Shown here piece after piece: positions 24,858-35,830 of a DNA stretch of 64,000 nt. A model generated the notes under the pieces. It was not told the DNA's origin. It worked only from the letters and a program-made list of their open reading frames with translations, and searched no databases. The stretch's first letter is position 1, and every line of letters begins with the position of its first letter. The DNA is from Areca catechu (lineage: Eukaryota; Streptophyta; Magnoliopsida; Arecales; Arecaceae), in the NCBI GenBank assembly GCA_021397845.1, contig CM038043.1, positions 124,023,013 through 124,087,012 on the forward strand, written 5' to 3'. The translations under genes were made by a program, and so were the position numbers.

Positions 24858-25000
24858 GGGGGATGAGGCGCGCAGGAAGGACTTCTTGCTGCGATTGCAC
24901 TCCACGAGAGAAATAGAGCTTCTTCCTCCTCCGCAGTCTCCAGTCTCTTAGGAGTCCGGCCTTAGGTCAGTCCCCCGGTCCTTCTTCTCCCTTAGTTCTA

Positions 25001-27094
25001 ATGGCGTCTGGTAGTCGAGGTCCAACCCATAGACGTAGGGAGCCAGGTCCGAGTGAAATCCAGTCAGTAATGACCCGAGAATGGGTTGAAAACCTTAGGG
25101 TAGTGTACAACATCCCCTCGACCTTGCATCTTTCTGTTCCAGCCGAGAGGGGAGAGCGAACAATCCCTTAGGGCCAGGAAACCTCCCAATGTACGAAGCC
25201 CATATCAACGCTGGCCTGAGGTTTCCTTTGCATCACTTTTTCGTAGAAGTCTTTAACTTCTACAGAGTGACCCCGGCGCAGCTGACCCCGAATAGCATTC
25301 GGGCGATTTGCTGCTTCATAGCACTATGTCACAAAGTCGAGACCAAACCTAGGTTGTCCCTCTTTGGTAATTTCTTCCTTCTGAAGGACTTCAGGAGCCA
25401 GGAATGGTGGATGTTCTATCCCTGTCCTGGCCGACGGATCCTGAAGTGCCTCCTGTCGGCCATTCATGGTTGGAAGGCCAGATTCTTTTTCATAGATAGT
25501 CTTCATCCTTAGGGTTAGAGATTCGAGCTGCTATGGATAGAGCCGAGGCCGAGGCTCCGCAAGGGGAGGGCGATTTTGATGGCCGACCAGGCCAGCTTTG
25601 CCGAAATAGAAGGGGCCGGCCCAACCATGGCATATGAACTGCTCGGGGAAGAGGTCCTTCACCAGGCAGGGATCAGCCGCCAGAGATTTCTAGGCAGGGA
25701 CCGATCTTCTCTCTTGTACTTTGTTTTATTTACTTCATTGCTTCCCCTTTTTTCACTCACCCTGATTTTTCTTTGGAACAAGAAGAAGGATGAACATTGA
25801 CAAAGCCAAAGTTATTCAGTGGGCAGTGCGGAAGAGGGCTGTCTCAGCAGCGGAGCCAGCTGCGGAGAGACGGAAGAAGAGGCGAGAGCGGCTGACACCT
25901 GTAATGGCCATGGACTCCGATGAGGACGTCCCCTTGTCGGAGGCACTGAGGGTGCCGGAGTCTTCGAGTCCCGTCGAGCAGTCAGCTGTCCGAACGGGGC
26001 AGGAGCAGCCAAAGTCGTCCGGCCCAGTGGCGGCCTCTGGCCCGGCACCGCCGAACGGTGAAAGTGGTCCCTCTCACAAATAAGGAAAACGGGACTGCCA
26101 TAGGAGGGACAGCTGAAGAAGAGGCGGCCGAAGGAGAGACGGCTGGAGAAGAGGTGGACGAGGAAGTCCGCCAGGAGGCACACCAGCACTGGCGTGCAAT
26201 GAGCAACTCGAGGAGGGCACAAAGTTTGCTCAGAGGGACAATGACAGATGCAGATTGGGAGTCATCCAGTCAAAGGAATTTGAGTGACGTAGCCAAGGAC
26301 TCCTATCGTGACCTTATGAGGGTAAGACACCCACTCTGCGCCCTTGTACTTTTCTCTTCTATTGCCTTGCACATTACTAATTCGATCTTCTGCTTGCAGC
26401 TCCTTCATGGAATCTCCTTGATGGACGACGGCCTTGGTCGGCTTCTCTTTACAGCCAAAACTTCGGCCAAAAAGATCCAGGAATCAGAGGCAGCCCGAGC
26501 GGCAACAGAGGCATCTCTGAAGACCGCAGAGGAGAGGCTATCGGCCATCCGAGCTGAAGCCGAGTTGTCACGGGAGTCGTTGAAGGGAATGCAGAATTAG
26601 CTAGCCGACCGGGAGGCTAGGCTGAAGAAGAAGGCAAAGGTCAACTCCCTCGTCTGCTGGCTGAAAGAGGAGGAAGGACAGTTCGCCGAGGCCGACAAAA
26701 GAGCTTAGGCTGAGCGGGCAGCAACAATGAAGTGGGCGAATGAACTGAAGGAAGCCAAGGAACTGGCGGCGGAGCAAGTCCGTGACGCCGTGGCAAAGTA
26801 TAAGGCTTCGCAAACTTCACTGAGGAAGTGGAAGAAGCGGCATCGGAGTTCTACTCAGAGGGCTACAACGATTGTTTGAAGAAGGTAGCCGGGCTCTACC
26901 CATGACTCAACTTGTCCGGCGCCCAGCTGAGCGAACCGGCCGAGGGAGAGGAGCACCCGACGATGGGGCCGAACCCCAAGCAGAAAGCGGCGCAGAAGAG
27001 GATAGGGTCGATGCTCCAATCGAGGCTCCAACTGTGTCGGGCGGGGCCGAAGTTGAGGCCCCTGCCTGCCGTGCCTTCGATGGGTCAGACCTGA
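25001..27094 (+). pseudogene. TAT-2 antisense ORF, Transposase_28-like
   Basis: The start ATGGCGTCTGGTAG at 25001 opens a frame that ends at a TAG near 25170. It continues in another frame as MYEAHINAGLRFPLH, HHFFVEVFNFYRV, AQLTPNSIRAICCF and LFGNFFLLKD. These are the hallmarks of the plant putative gypsy-type transposon domain. A first intron probably lies at about 25715-25785. An Arg/Glu/Pro-rich linker follows, then a clear intron (26322-26399) and a long Ala/Glu/Arg coiled coil (about 26450-26820). The coil is broken by stops near 26600 and 26706 and a frameshift near 26815. Nuclear or DNA-binding roles have been suggested for the family; none is shown here. It is better preserved than the TAT-1 copy but still disrupted. 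Confidence 0.75.
26322..26399 (+). other. Intron in TAT-2 antisense ORF
   Basis: A 78-bp segment beginning GTAAGA and ending CTGCTTGCAG, pyrimidine-rich before the acceptor. Its length is a multiple of three with no stop, so unspliced and spliced frames agree. The following exon (LLHGISLMDDGLGRLL) aligns with the exon after TTGTATGCAG in TAT-1 (FVHDVLVLHEGLYRF). This supports a real, conserved splice site on the plus strand. Confidence 0.75.
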
Positions 27095-27305
27095 GGTGTT
27101 TGTAAAGGTCTGACCTTCTTTTGTAGAGAACCCCTTTTGATGTAAAAACTCTTTTTGCTATAATGGAAAGACTTTTTGTCATCTCTTATGTATATGTTTT
27201 TGTGTGTACAATGTCGGTTGTGTCAAAGTTCTTTCCTTCCGAAAAGTTTTTAAGTATTTTCAGTCGGCTGAATAGGACCGCAAGACCTTCGAAGTGGCTG
27301 CTGGA

Positions 27306-27553
27306 TCCGAACCTAGGTACTTAAAATTTTTTCTAAGCGTTGATCCGTCGGTTCGCCCAAACTCGTGATCCGTAGAATAACTAATGGACAGTAGCTAAGT
27401 CCGAACCTAGATACCTAGAAATTTTTTCTAAGTGTCGGTCCGTCAGTTCGTCCGAAATCAGAACTTGTAGGGTAGCTGTTGGACAGTAGCTCAGTCTGGA
27501 CCTAAACACTCTGAAAATTTTTCAAGTGTTGATCCGTCGGCTCGTCCAAACTC
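27306..27553. repeat. ~94-bp tandem repeats, TAT-2 convergent region
   Basis: About 2.6 copies of a unit with tccgaacctagg, ttttttctaag and gatccgtcggttcg. It lies between the antisense ORF end and the integrase end, next to a second array. Confidence 0.8.
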
Positions 27554-27597
27554 GAAACTAGTTCTCCACATGGATCGTTTCAAAACTGTCGCTGGCT

Positions 27598-27853
27598 GGG
27601 GTCGGACTTTCGGAAGTGGGCTGCCCTAGAGCCTTTGCCGATCGGGGTCGGACTTTCGGAGATGGGCTATCCTAGAGCCTTTGCCGACCGGGATCGGATT
27701 TTCGGAAGTGGGCTGCCCTAGAGCCTTTGCCGACCGGGGTCGGACTTTCGGAGATGGGCTTCCCTAGAGCCCTTGCCGACCGGGGTCGAACTTTCGGAAA
27801 TGGGCTGCCCTAGAGCCTTTGCCGACGGGGTCGGACTTTCGGAAATGGGCCTT
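27598..27853. repeat. 46-bp tandem repeats, TAT-2 convergent region
   Basis: About 5.6 copies of a 46-bp unit (gtcggactttcgg, gggctgccctagagcc, tttgccgacc), with unit starts at about 27601, 27647 and so on. The copies are very similar, suggesting recent expansion. The array ends about 20 bp before the integrase stop codon (complement of 27871-27873). Confidence 0.9.
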
Positions 27854-27870
27854 GAGAGAAGTTGTGGCCT

Positions 27871-29130
27871 TTATTGATAATACTCGCAAAGATTATCTAC
27901 ATTCCAAGGGCGTGCCACTTGCTGCCCGTCCAAATGCTTGAGCCGGTAAGTTTCGGCTCTAATTACTTCAACAACTCAATAAGGGCCTTCCCAACTGGGA
28001 GAGAGTTTCCCTTGCTCGGTTGGCTTTGATATTTCGGTTCTTTGCAAAACCAGATCTCCAACTTGGAAAGTTCGAGCCTTGACTCGAGAATTGTAGTATC
28101 TGGCCATCTTCTGACGATAAGCTGCCATCTTCAAACCTGCCCGGAGCCTGGACTCTTCCAACAGATCTAGGTCAGCCCTTCTCTGCTCCGAGTTGGTTGG
28201 CTCGGCGAAATGGTCAATCTGCAAGGATTGCAAGGACACTTCTACAGGGATCACTGCCTCACTTCCGTAGGTCAGGTTGAATGGAGTCTCCCCAGTCGCC
28301 GTTCTGGCAGTTGTCCGATAGGCCCGAAGTATTGAATGATGTTTCTCTTCCCAAAGTCCTTTGGCATCATTCAACCGAGTCTTCAGTCCATGTAGGATAG
28401 TCCGATTGGTGACCTCGGCTTTCCCGTTGGATTGAGGGTGGCCGATCGATGTAAGTCAATGGGAGATGTGATATTGCTGGCAGAAGTTCTGGAACTTAGG
28501 ATTATCAAATTGTCTTCCATTATTGGTGATGATTGTCTGCGAAATGCCGAATCAGAAGATGATGCAGTTCCGGACGAAGTTCTCCACCTTGGCCTCCGTT
28601 ATCTGTGCCGGTGGCTTAGCCTCCATCCATTTGGTAAAGTAATCGATGGCCAAAAGGAGGAATTTTCATTGGCCGGATGCGGGGGGAATGGACCCAGGAT
28701 ATCCATTCCCCACTGTGCGAATGGTCAGAGCGCGGTGAGTGGAACCAGCTGGCTGGCAGGCCTCCTTTGGATGTTGGAGTACCTCTGGCATGCATCGCAC
28801 CTTCGGACAAAGTCCGACGCGTCCCTCTGAATTGTAGGCCAATAGTATTCCTACCTGATGATCTTATAAGCCAGGGATCTTACTCCAAGATGATCGTCGC
28901 AGATGCCTTCATGTACCTCTCTGAGTGCATAATCTGCGTCAGTCAGCCCCAAGCACTTCAGCAAGGACTGTGAAAATGACTGCTTGTAGAGAGTACCATC
29001 GAGAACAATATACTTCGAAGCCGTCCAGCGAACACGCTTGGCTTCGGTCGGATTTTCCGGCAAGGTCCTTTTAACAAGGCAAAAATTGGATCCATCCAAG
29101 AAGCTTTTTGTTCAACTTGGTGTACTTGCG
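27871..29130 (-). pseudogene. TAT-2 integrase, frameshifted
   Basis: Right to left: zinc-binding region at about 29010-28860 (EVHEGICDDHLGVRSLAYK), then the catalytic core at 28810-28370 in more than one frame. It includes IGHPQSNGKAEVTNRTILHG with the third acidic residue. A continuous block at 28374-27976 (NDAKGLWEEKHHSILRAYR, GETPFNLTYGSEAVIPVEV) leads to the GPY-like end and the stop at 27871. The C-terminal half is well preserved; frameshifts lie in the core near 28600-28800. Confidence 0.82.
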
Positions 29131-29138
29131 CCAGCTCT

Positions 29139-29606
29139 TCAACAATACTTAGGCGCTGTAGATACTCCACGAATGTTGGTGACAGTCGTAGCCAATCGTG
29201 ACAAAGCATCCGCCCGGGAGTTCTGCAATCGAGGTATATGTAGAATTTCAAAGAATTTGAGCCGGGACACGAGGTTTTGTACCTTGTTCAGGTATTTGGC
29301 CAAGATCGGATCCCTCGCTTCGAACTCGCCCTTTACTTGATTCACCACCAGTTGAGAGTCGGAGAAGGCCCTAACTCGATCGATGCCTAATTCATTGGCT
29401 AGTCTTAGTCCTGCAAAGAGGGCTTTATACTCTGCTTGGTTGTTTGACACTTGAAATGCAAAGTGCAAAGCATACTCCAAACTTTCTCCGTCCGGGTCGG
29501 CTAGGATCAGGCTCGCCCCACAACCTGCAAGGTTGGACGCTCCGTCCACGTGAAGAGTCCAAGCGGGCTCCACTTCTCCAATGCTTTCAGTTTCAGGTGT
29601 GCCGGT
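29139..29606 (-). pseudogene. TAT-2 RNase H
   Basis: One open frame reads WTLHVDGASNLAGCG, SNNQAEYKALFAGL and FSDSQLVVNQVKGEF. The last block is SRADALSRLATT. All four acidic active-site positions expected of the plant gypsy RNase H (D, E, D, D) are visible. It is preceded directly by gag-derived sequence rather than reverse transcriptase, which marks an internal deletion. Alone it could degrade RNA in hybrids, but no RT is present. Confidence 0.85.
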
Positions 29607-30420
29607 CATCGGTGGAGATATTTCCTGGTCGAATGACGGAGAACCACATCCGAGTGGCCTTCTTCAGGTTGCTGGGAAGGCAATGTAGTGGAGGGCGTCG
29701 GAGGCACCCTGTACCATATATGGGCCTTATAGGTGCCCAGATGGTCTAGTGGGTCGATGGTACCATCGTAAGGGTCCACCTGTGAACTTCTGAAGTGACG
29801 GGAAATCGTCTCCCCCAAGATTTCGGCAGAGAAAGGCGGGTGCGAGTCATATGGCTACCCCCCTTCGGCTTTCTGCCGATCAACAATTTCAGCGATGCGC
29901 TCTTCCATACACAAAATCTTACTGGTATAGTCCCTCGGGGCTTCAACAAAGTGCCGAACATCGTGAGGGACAGAGTCAGCAAAAGAAGGTGAGGCCGACC
30001 TCGCCCTCTTCCCGTCAGCACGGGCCCCCAGGGACCTTCGGGGCTCCGGAACAACGTGGGAAAGAGGCTAAGGGACCTCCCGTGGATGGCTTCCTTCAAC
30101 AGCGGGCTGACGGTCGGTGCAAGACACTGCAGATAGCTGCTGCTAGTTGTTGGCCGCTTTCTTGAGGTGTTGAACTACAGTAGTGAGCGTGTCAATGCGA
30201 TTCAAGAGCATCTGGAACTGTTGTAGTCCCAGGATGATAGTGGGCTTAGCGATGGCGACGGTGGTGGCGGCGTCATTCTCCCTAGAAGGTCCTTCAGACC
30301 CGGACAAGGAGTGACCCCTCCTGGTGGAGGTGTTCTAGGCTCTTCCTTTTGCCATTATCAGATTTAGTAAACGGATTCCTCCTTTTAAAGAAGGGAAAAG
30401 ATGGACCTGGGTCGAAGCTT
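29607..30420 (-). pseudogene. TAT-2 gag, N-terminal part only
   Basis: The minus strand near 29780-29700 reads VDPYDGTIDPLDHLGTYK, the same gag entry motif as in TAT-1 and TAT-3. A Pro/Arg-rich region with frameshifts lies upstream toward the primer site. The gag core, nucleocapsid, protease and RT that should follow are absent. The start codon is not certain. Confidence 0.65.
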
Positions 30421-30439
30421 CCCCCTTCCTCTAGCACCA
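30421..30439 (-). other. TAT-2 primer-binding site
   Basis: The element strand reads TGGTGCTAGAGGAAGG, three bases after the 5' LTR. It begins with TGG as expected for pairing with a tRNA CCA end. The exact tRNA is not identified. Confidence 0.65.
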
Positions 30440-30442
30440 ATC

Positions 30443-31087
30443 TATTGTCGCGTATGCTCCCAGACTGGGCTCGGTCGGCTATGCTGGAGCGCTCCTCTCC
30501 CGGTACCTGTAACAAAGTCCCCAAGGGCCGGCGGTGCTCCGGCGGGGGACACTCCGATGCTTAAATCAGCAAGAGCTTAAGAGCAACAGAATGGAGGAAT
30601 CAAATGAAGGAAGAGAGTACTTAGCCCTGAAACGAGGTCCCTCAGTCACCTTTCTATAGGTGTAGAATACTGTCAAATTCTATTAAGGGGTAGGTCGAAA
30701 ATGCCCGATTTGCCCCTAGGAGAATCAAGGTAATGGCCAGGTGGCTTCGAGACGTGGCCATGCGGTGGTGTCCGTTGAAACAGAATTATGGTGCCAGGTG
30801 GGAAGGACTTCGAGAGCCTTCGAGTTGTTTCCGGAGTGAGAATGAGTCGGTCGGACCCAACGGTGACGAGTCAGCCGGCCGAGGGAGAACGTCCGTCAAG
30901 CCTTCTGGGGAGCAGACTGATCGGACCTCGACGAAAGCGGGCCGGTCGGACTTCTGGTAGAGTGGATCAGCCGGATCTTTTATTTCAGTGAGTCGGTCGG
31001 TCGGACTTCTGGTAGAGTGGATTAGCTAGACCAACCGGGAGCCCACCAGCACCGGTTCAATTTAGGAAAAGTCAGTTGAGTACAACA
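30443..31087 (-). repeat. TAT-2 5' LTR
   Basis: A 645-bp copy of 23798-24387. It carries an extra 55 bp at about 30960-31020, where cggacttctggtagagtgg occurs twice, a local duplication. The first base pair is TA instead of TG in plus orientation. Confidence 0.87.
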
Positions 31088-31092
31088 CATAC

Positions 31093-32276
31093 AATTTAAA
31101 GTTTTATTATAGTTTTTAACTCTTAAAAATTATAGCTCAAGTTTTTGATTTAACACAATAATAAAATGCTGAAAACAAGCTTTATTCATTTGAACTGGCA
31201 AATGTGAGACGGTATCCAGTGTAATTTAAATCCATGAACTGCAGTATACATCTCAGCTGTCCAGGGCAAGCAAAAGAAGGAAAGGAATTCTGAGACTAAT
31301 TGGAAATATGCCAGCCTAGCTTAGATAACATTACTTGTCAGAAAATATAATGACTCTGGCAGTAGCAGGGTTATTGGCTTTATTCTGGTTGGGTTTTGCT
31401 TGAACCTGAATATAAAATATTTATGTATATATGTATTATGTATGCATGCATGCATGTATCTACGTAATTGCTTAAATTTATCTTATCTTTTTCGGTCAGA
31501 TTATAACTTTTAAAGCCATGATTTCCTCTGTGGTAGAGAATTTAATCATACTACAAAAAGATTTTATTATAAAAGAGTAAAATTGCAGTGATTGTTGGGC
31601 ATGTAAATACCATAGGTTTTCCCTTATTTGAGGTCTAGTCCCCAAGAAATTACATTTTCATGTGTCTATATTTTCGACCTTTAACCAATACATCTTAGCA
31701 ACCATCATACATGGTGAGCAGGCCAGTTGTTTGGTTTTGCAGGAAATGTTGATCTTTTCATAGATAAAGAAGGGAGAAAGAGTTTAACATAATGAAGTTT
31801 AAAGAATAAGCATCTAATTTTGGGGTCATACTAGCAAAATGACTCTTCATCTGATAATATCATCTTTGAGAGTATCCATTACAAACCATACAAAGAAAAA
31901 TCATACAGACATAACAAATTTAAACCTGTAGAAAGAGTTTTTAAGTAAATAACACATTAAAGAACCAACTGGGGGTGTATATTGCTTTCTAGATTACAAA
32001 TTCTTGCTAAATGCTACATGAAAGCTATACTATAATAAAAGAGTATTTATTAGAAATCCAACAACAACAACAACAACGACATGTACAGTAAAATGAAGTT
32101 TATGATGGACACTCAAATTCTGATTCCAAAGAGCAATGGATATTTAAATGGTAAGCACATTCTTCATCATCTTCATTTTCTAGATTAAATCACATAATTG
32201 AATTACAGTTGCATTCATATCTGCTGAAATAACTTACGTTTAATAGAACTAGTATATAGTGAAGAATGCTAAGTAC
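31093..32276. other. Region 3' of kinase exons, no exon recognised
   Basis: AT-rich sequence where the last kinase exon would be expected on the minus strand. No kinase subdomain X-XI motif was found. Short TGCA runs (about 31440) and a CAA run (32060-32079) are present. Confidence 0.5.
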
Positions 32277-34290
32277 CAATTCAATGATGCGTTGGTCAGA
32301 TCTAGCTTCCCGTCCACTTACTAACTCCATAAGAAACACACCGAAACTATATACATCGCTCATTACAGAAAATCTTCCAGACTCCTTCACCCTACACAGA
32401 TAACAGGAGAAAATAAAGTCTAATTAATATCAAGGTAGGATATGTTTGCTAAGGCTTAAGAATGTATTGAATTTTTTACTTCGACAGGATTAAGAATTCA
32501 GTTATTAACAGTACACAGTCAAAAGTAAATATAATGATGATTACTCTTCTTTTTTTAAATTCAATATAGCACTAATTTCACTTTTTGAGAGGTCCAGGAA
32601 GGTAGGTGAGAGTACTCAGGATCGAGGAAAGGATCATCTGTTATCATTCGAGAAGATGGACCAGCATCATCAAGTCTATCAAGTACGCTTCGGAGCCCAG
32701 CATCTGCAACTTTTGGTATGAAGTCTTCATCTACAAGAACATTTGCTGTTTTGAAGTTCATATGTACAAGAGGAGGATTCAAAGAATGCAGGAAACCCAG
32801 ACCTGACCAACAGAAAGGAACATGAAATTTCAGGTCCTGGGATAGTATTGCTTAAAGACACTTATAGTCCACAAGGAACAGCTGAAAATTTCAATTGCAA
32901 GGAACTGTCAGAAAAAAGTACATACGAGGTTTAAAAAATCAGTGACTAGGTAGAGTTGAACACTATTCTACTTCAATAGGAATAAACCAATACCAGGAAC
33001 CATCAATACTCAGTGATTTTGCAAATGATCACCTTTAGCTGCCCCATGAGCTATCGAGAGCCTGTGCTTGAATTCTAGCCTTGCACTTGCCACCTGATCA
33101 GAACCTACACAACAAAAGCCAAAGGATTTCTGACTGACATGCCCCTATTTTAGATTGGAAACATACAATAAGTGCAAGTGAAGAGAAGGTCACCATATAA
33201 GTGAGTGCAAACACTGCCATTTGGTATATACTCATAGATAAGCATTTGCAAATCATTTTCCTGGCAGTAACCCAAAAGGCTCACAATATTCCTATGCCGA
33301 ACAGATGACAAGTAATGTACCTAAAAGTAAACTTAGTCAGAGTAACTATAAACTGTTTATGTAAATATGAAATCAGCAAAAAGAAAAAAGGAATTGACAA
33401 ACAGCATGAGACAGAGGCATCCTTTCTTGTCATGCTCTCATGTGCCTGGTCAATGCTCATCCATGCAGCATGTTGCCAAATGCTGCTATCAAGTAATGTA
33501 ACATGAAAACTAACCACTAAGTTACTTACTGGATATGCTAGTCAGGTCAAAAATAAGTTAAGATAAAAAAATGTGAATTTTATTAAGTTTACTTGGATAA
33601 AAGAATGACAAGAAATTAATAAACTTGAAAGAAATCCTGGATCCCAAACATCAAATAATATCAGATATTTAGTATTCAATTGTCTATATTGTCTATACAA
33701 TCTGGTAACTAAAGTGGCCATGCAATGTGTCTGCATGCAAGCATTCAACGCACTATCATCAATCCATTATGACAAAAGCCATTATTACCTCTTCAACAAA
33801 TTCCTGACATGGAGCAGATGGCCTTCTTTTAATAGCTACAATCATTCCATCATGAAGCAAGCCGTTGTAGACTTCTCCAAACATTCCATAACCAATCAGA
33901 TTGATATTGTTGAAATTCTTTGTAGCTACATTCAATTCCTCCAGTGTAAAGCATTTTGCTTCTTGCAAGCCCGGTGGGTAAGAGACACCTCCACTGAAAG
34001 ACACGATACTTTGTCCTGCCAAAAAGTCCAAAGGAGTAGAAATGTAGAATGCCAGTCTAGGCATCATTTACTTTGGAGCAGAAGCCTGAGCTTAAAATAT
34101 TGAAAAAAAAAAAAGAAAAAGAGAGAGAAATACTCTTGGATCAACAACTAGCACCTTGTAGAGATGGTTCTGATGAATTGGTAACACTCCTCTTATGCAG
34201 TAAGCAGTACCATACAAAAATTATCGCTATCCCTACCAATGCCATGGCTCCTGCAGCACCTCCAACAGCTGCTTCAAGAGTCCCTGACAT
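32277..34290 (-). CDS. Receptor-like (pseudo)kinase, 3' end missing
   Basis: Six coding exons in compatible phase: 34155-34290, 33789-34015, 33194-33320, 33033-33104, 32616-32802 and 32277-32391, total 288 codons. All introns are GT-AG. The start MSGTLEAAVGGAAGAM fits a small plant receptor-like kinase family that begins with a short luminal tip and a membrane segment (residues about 9-31). The kinase domain has a glycine loop GYGMFGEV (87-94), VAIK lysine 108, and SDVYSFG (261-267). The catalytic loop is HMNFKTAN (201-208), with Asn203 where Asp is expected, and DAG (221-223) replaces DFG. The family often has DAG but usually keeps the Asp. The last ~85 residues of the lobe are not found; reading on from exon 6 gives 28 more codons to a stop at 32190. 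It is probably a membrane signalling protein or pseudokinase, or a gene truncated in this assembly or genome. Confidence 0.85.
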
Positions 34291-35830
34291 TTGGTATGAG
34301 GTCCACCTCAGTACAGTTGAATAGGTCTATACATTGAACCTAGAATACAAACACCAAAATGAATTATAACCGAAACCAAGAAAAACAGTGAACTGGAAGC
34401 AATTAAAATCAGCATTTGACTTTCTTCATGACAGTTTTTTTTTTTTGGTTGGAGGGGGATTGAGGTAAATCGCCACAAAAATCTGAATATTTGTATCATT
34501 TAGATGAGACAGAAACTCATTTTGTGAAGTCAGTCGATCTCATATTAGTATATAAATAAAACTGCTAGAAGCTCTAAAATACATACAATACTGGACTGTC
34601 AAGTCTTTGGCATTTATATATGTTGAAATGAAAACAATAAAAACATTAGTAGATAAAAAAATGGAAATCAATATTTGTAAATTTATAGAATATGTGCTTG
34701 TTGTCTGCAATAATTCTCATGAAGATGATTGTGTGACAAATCCAGCATATTTCATGCCAAAGATATAAAATCATGGATAACTTATTTGTTTTTTCAAGTG
34801 ACTAAGATTAGGCAAGCTGTCACATTGTTTTATGACATTAGGCCACATTAGTGAAGGTATGTCATGACGAAAATTTAAATGAAATGTTTGGGGTAAATAT
34901 GACAGTAGCTTTATCAGTTGAGCAAAATAGCATGTCATCCTGGACATCATAGTTGTACAGTAACAAGAAAAAAAGCAATTGACATCAAAACATGTCTCCA
35001 TAAATCATTCAAATCCACAATACAGTAGGATAGCACATTACAAGAATGGAGCAGCTTGAGATCCAAAGCACAATCACAAGTAATGTATAATAAATTTTTG
35101 ATAGAATTTGTTAGATTTATAAAAAGCTTTTGAATATCTATGAACGAAGTTCTTAGACTGCAATTTAATTACATTTTAAGGTCCCAATATCCTTGCCAAT
35201 ATGAGTAGAATTAAGATCCACAGAAGGTACATTTTCCAGACTCAGTCTCCATACAGTCCCAACAGTTAAATGGATGGGCATCCATTTTTTTTCCTTCCAC
35301 ATTAATCCATCTTAGTTTGCCCCATTGAAAACTTGGATATTAGTTTAATAAGATCATAAAACACAATGCAAATTAAGATTTATTGACAGATTATAAAATT
35401 CAGTACCTGAAATCTTCTCAAACTAAAGGTCTGCAGCTGGTGATTGCATCGCTTCATTCATTCATCATCGTGATTAAATCACATATTGCTAATGCACCAA
35501 AAGCAAAGCTATTGTCCACATTGGCACAAAGATATTACCCAAATGAAGCAACCAAACCAGAATTTGCAAAATCACCCCCAGAACAGCACTCTATATGCCC
35601 AATTCACCAAGTCCAGTTGAGGATACGCCCCAAGTGGTTGTCACTGAATCCCAGCCTTTTGATCGCTTCCTCAAGTGGGTGGTGTTTGCCATAGCCGACC
35701 GGCCGGTTGACCCGTAGGCATCTCATCTGTACTTAAAAATTACACACTAATTTATTTGATTCCCCCCATTTCCAATCATCATCTGAGTACCGACAGTACC
35801 GACAGACAGTGACGCAGCGCCAACTCGGTA
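34155..35830 (-). other. Kinase 5' UTR exons and leader intron
   Basis: An exon ending GATTTCAG at 35407 with donor GTACTG, and an acceptor TATTCTAG before 34339, would join a non-coding first exon to the exon carrying the ATG at 34290. The upstream exon limit (about 35830) and the long GA-rich leader on the minus strand (complement of 35859-35905) are guesses. The intervening intron, 34340-35406, has no other feature. Confidence 0.4.

Larger units (their letters stand above)
23798..31087 (-). mobile_element. TAT-2: deleted TAT-lineage Ty3/gypsy element
   Basis: A 7.3-kb element with LTRs at 23798-24387 and 30443-31087. The flanks are catgc (23793-23797) and catac (31088-31092), a TSD with one change. 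Right to left on the minus strand: 5' LTR, primer site, gag N-terminus, RNase H, integrase. Then come two tandem-repeat arrays, the plus-strand extra ORF with TATA box, and the 3' LTR. The rest of gag, protease and reverse transcriptase are missing at about 29606. It is non-autonomous. Confidence 0.87.

Noticed and set aside
31093..32276. Search for the last kinase exon on the minus strand
   Set aside because: No kinase subdomain X-XI motifs were found in any frame; the 28-codon read-through does not resemble kinase sequence.
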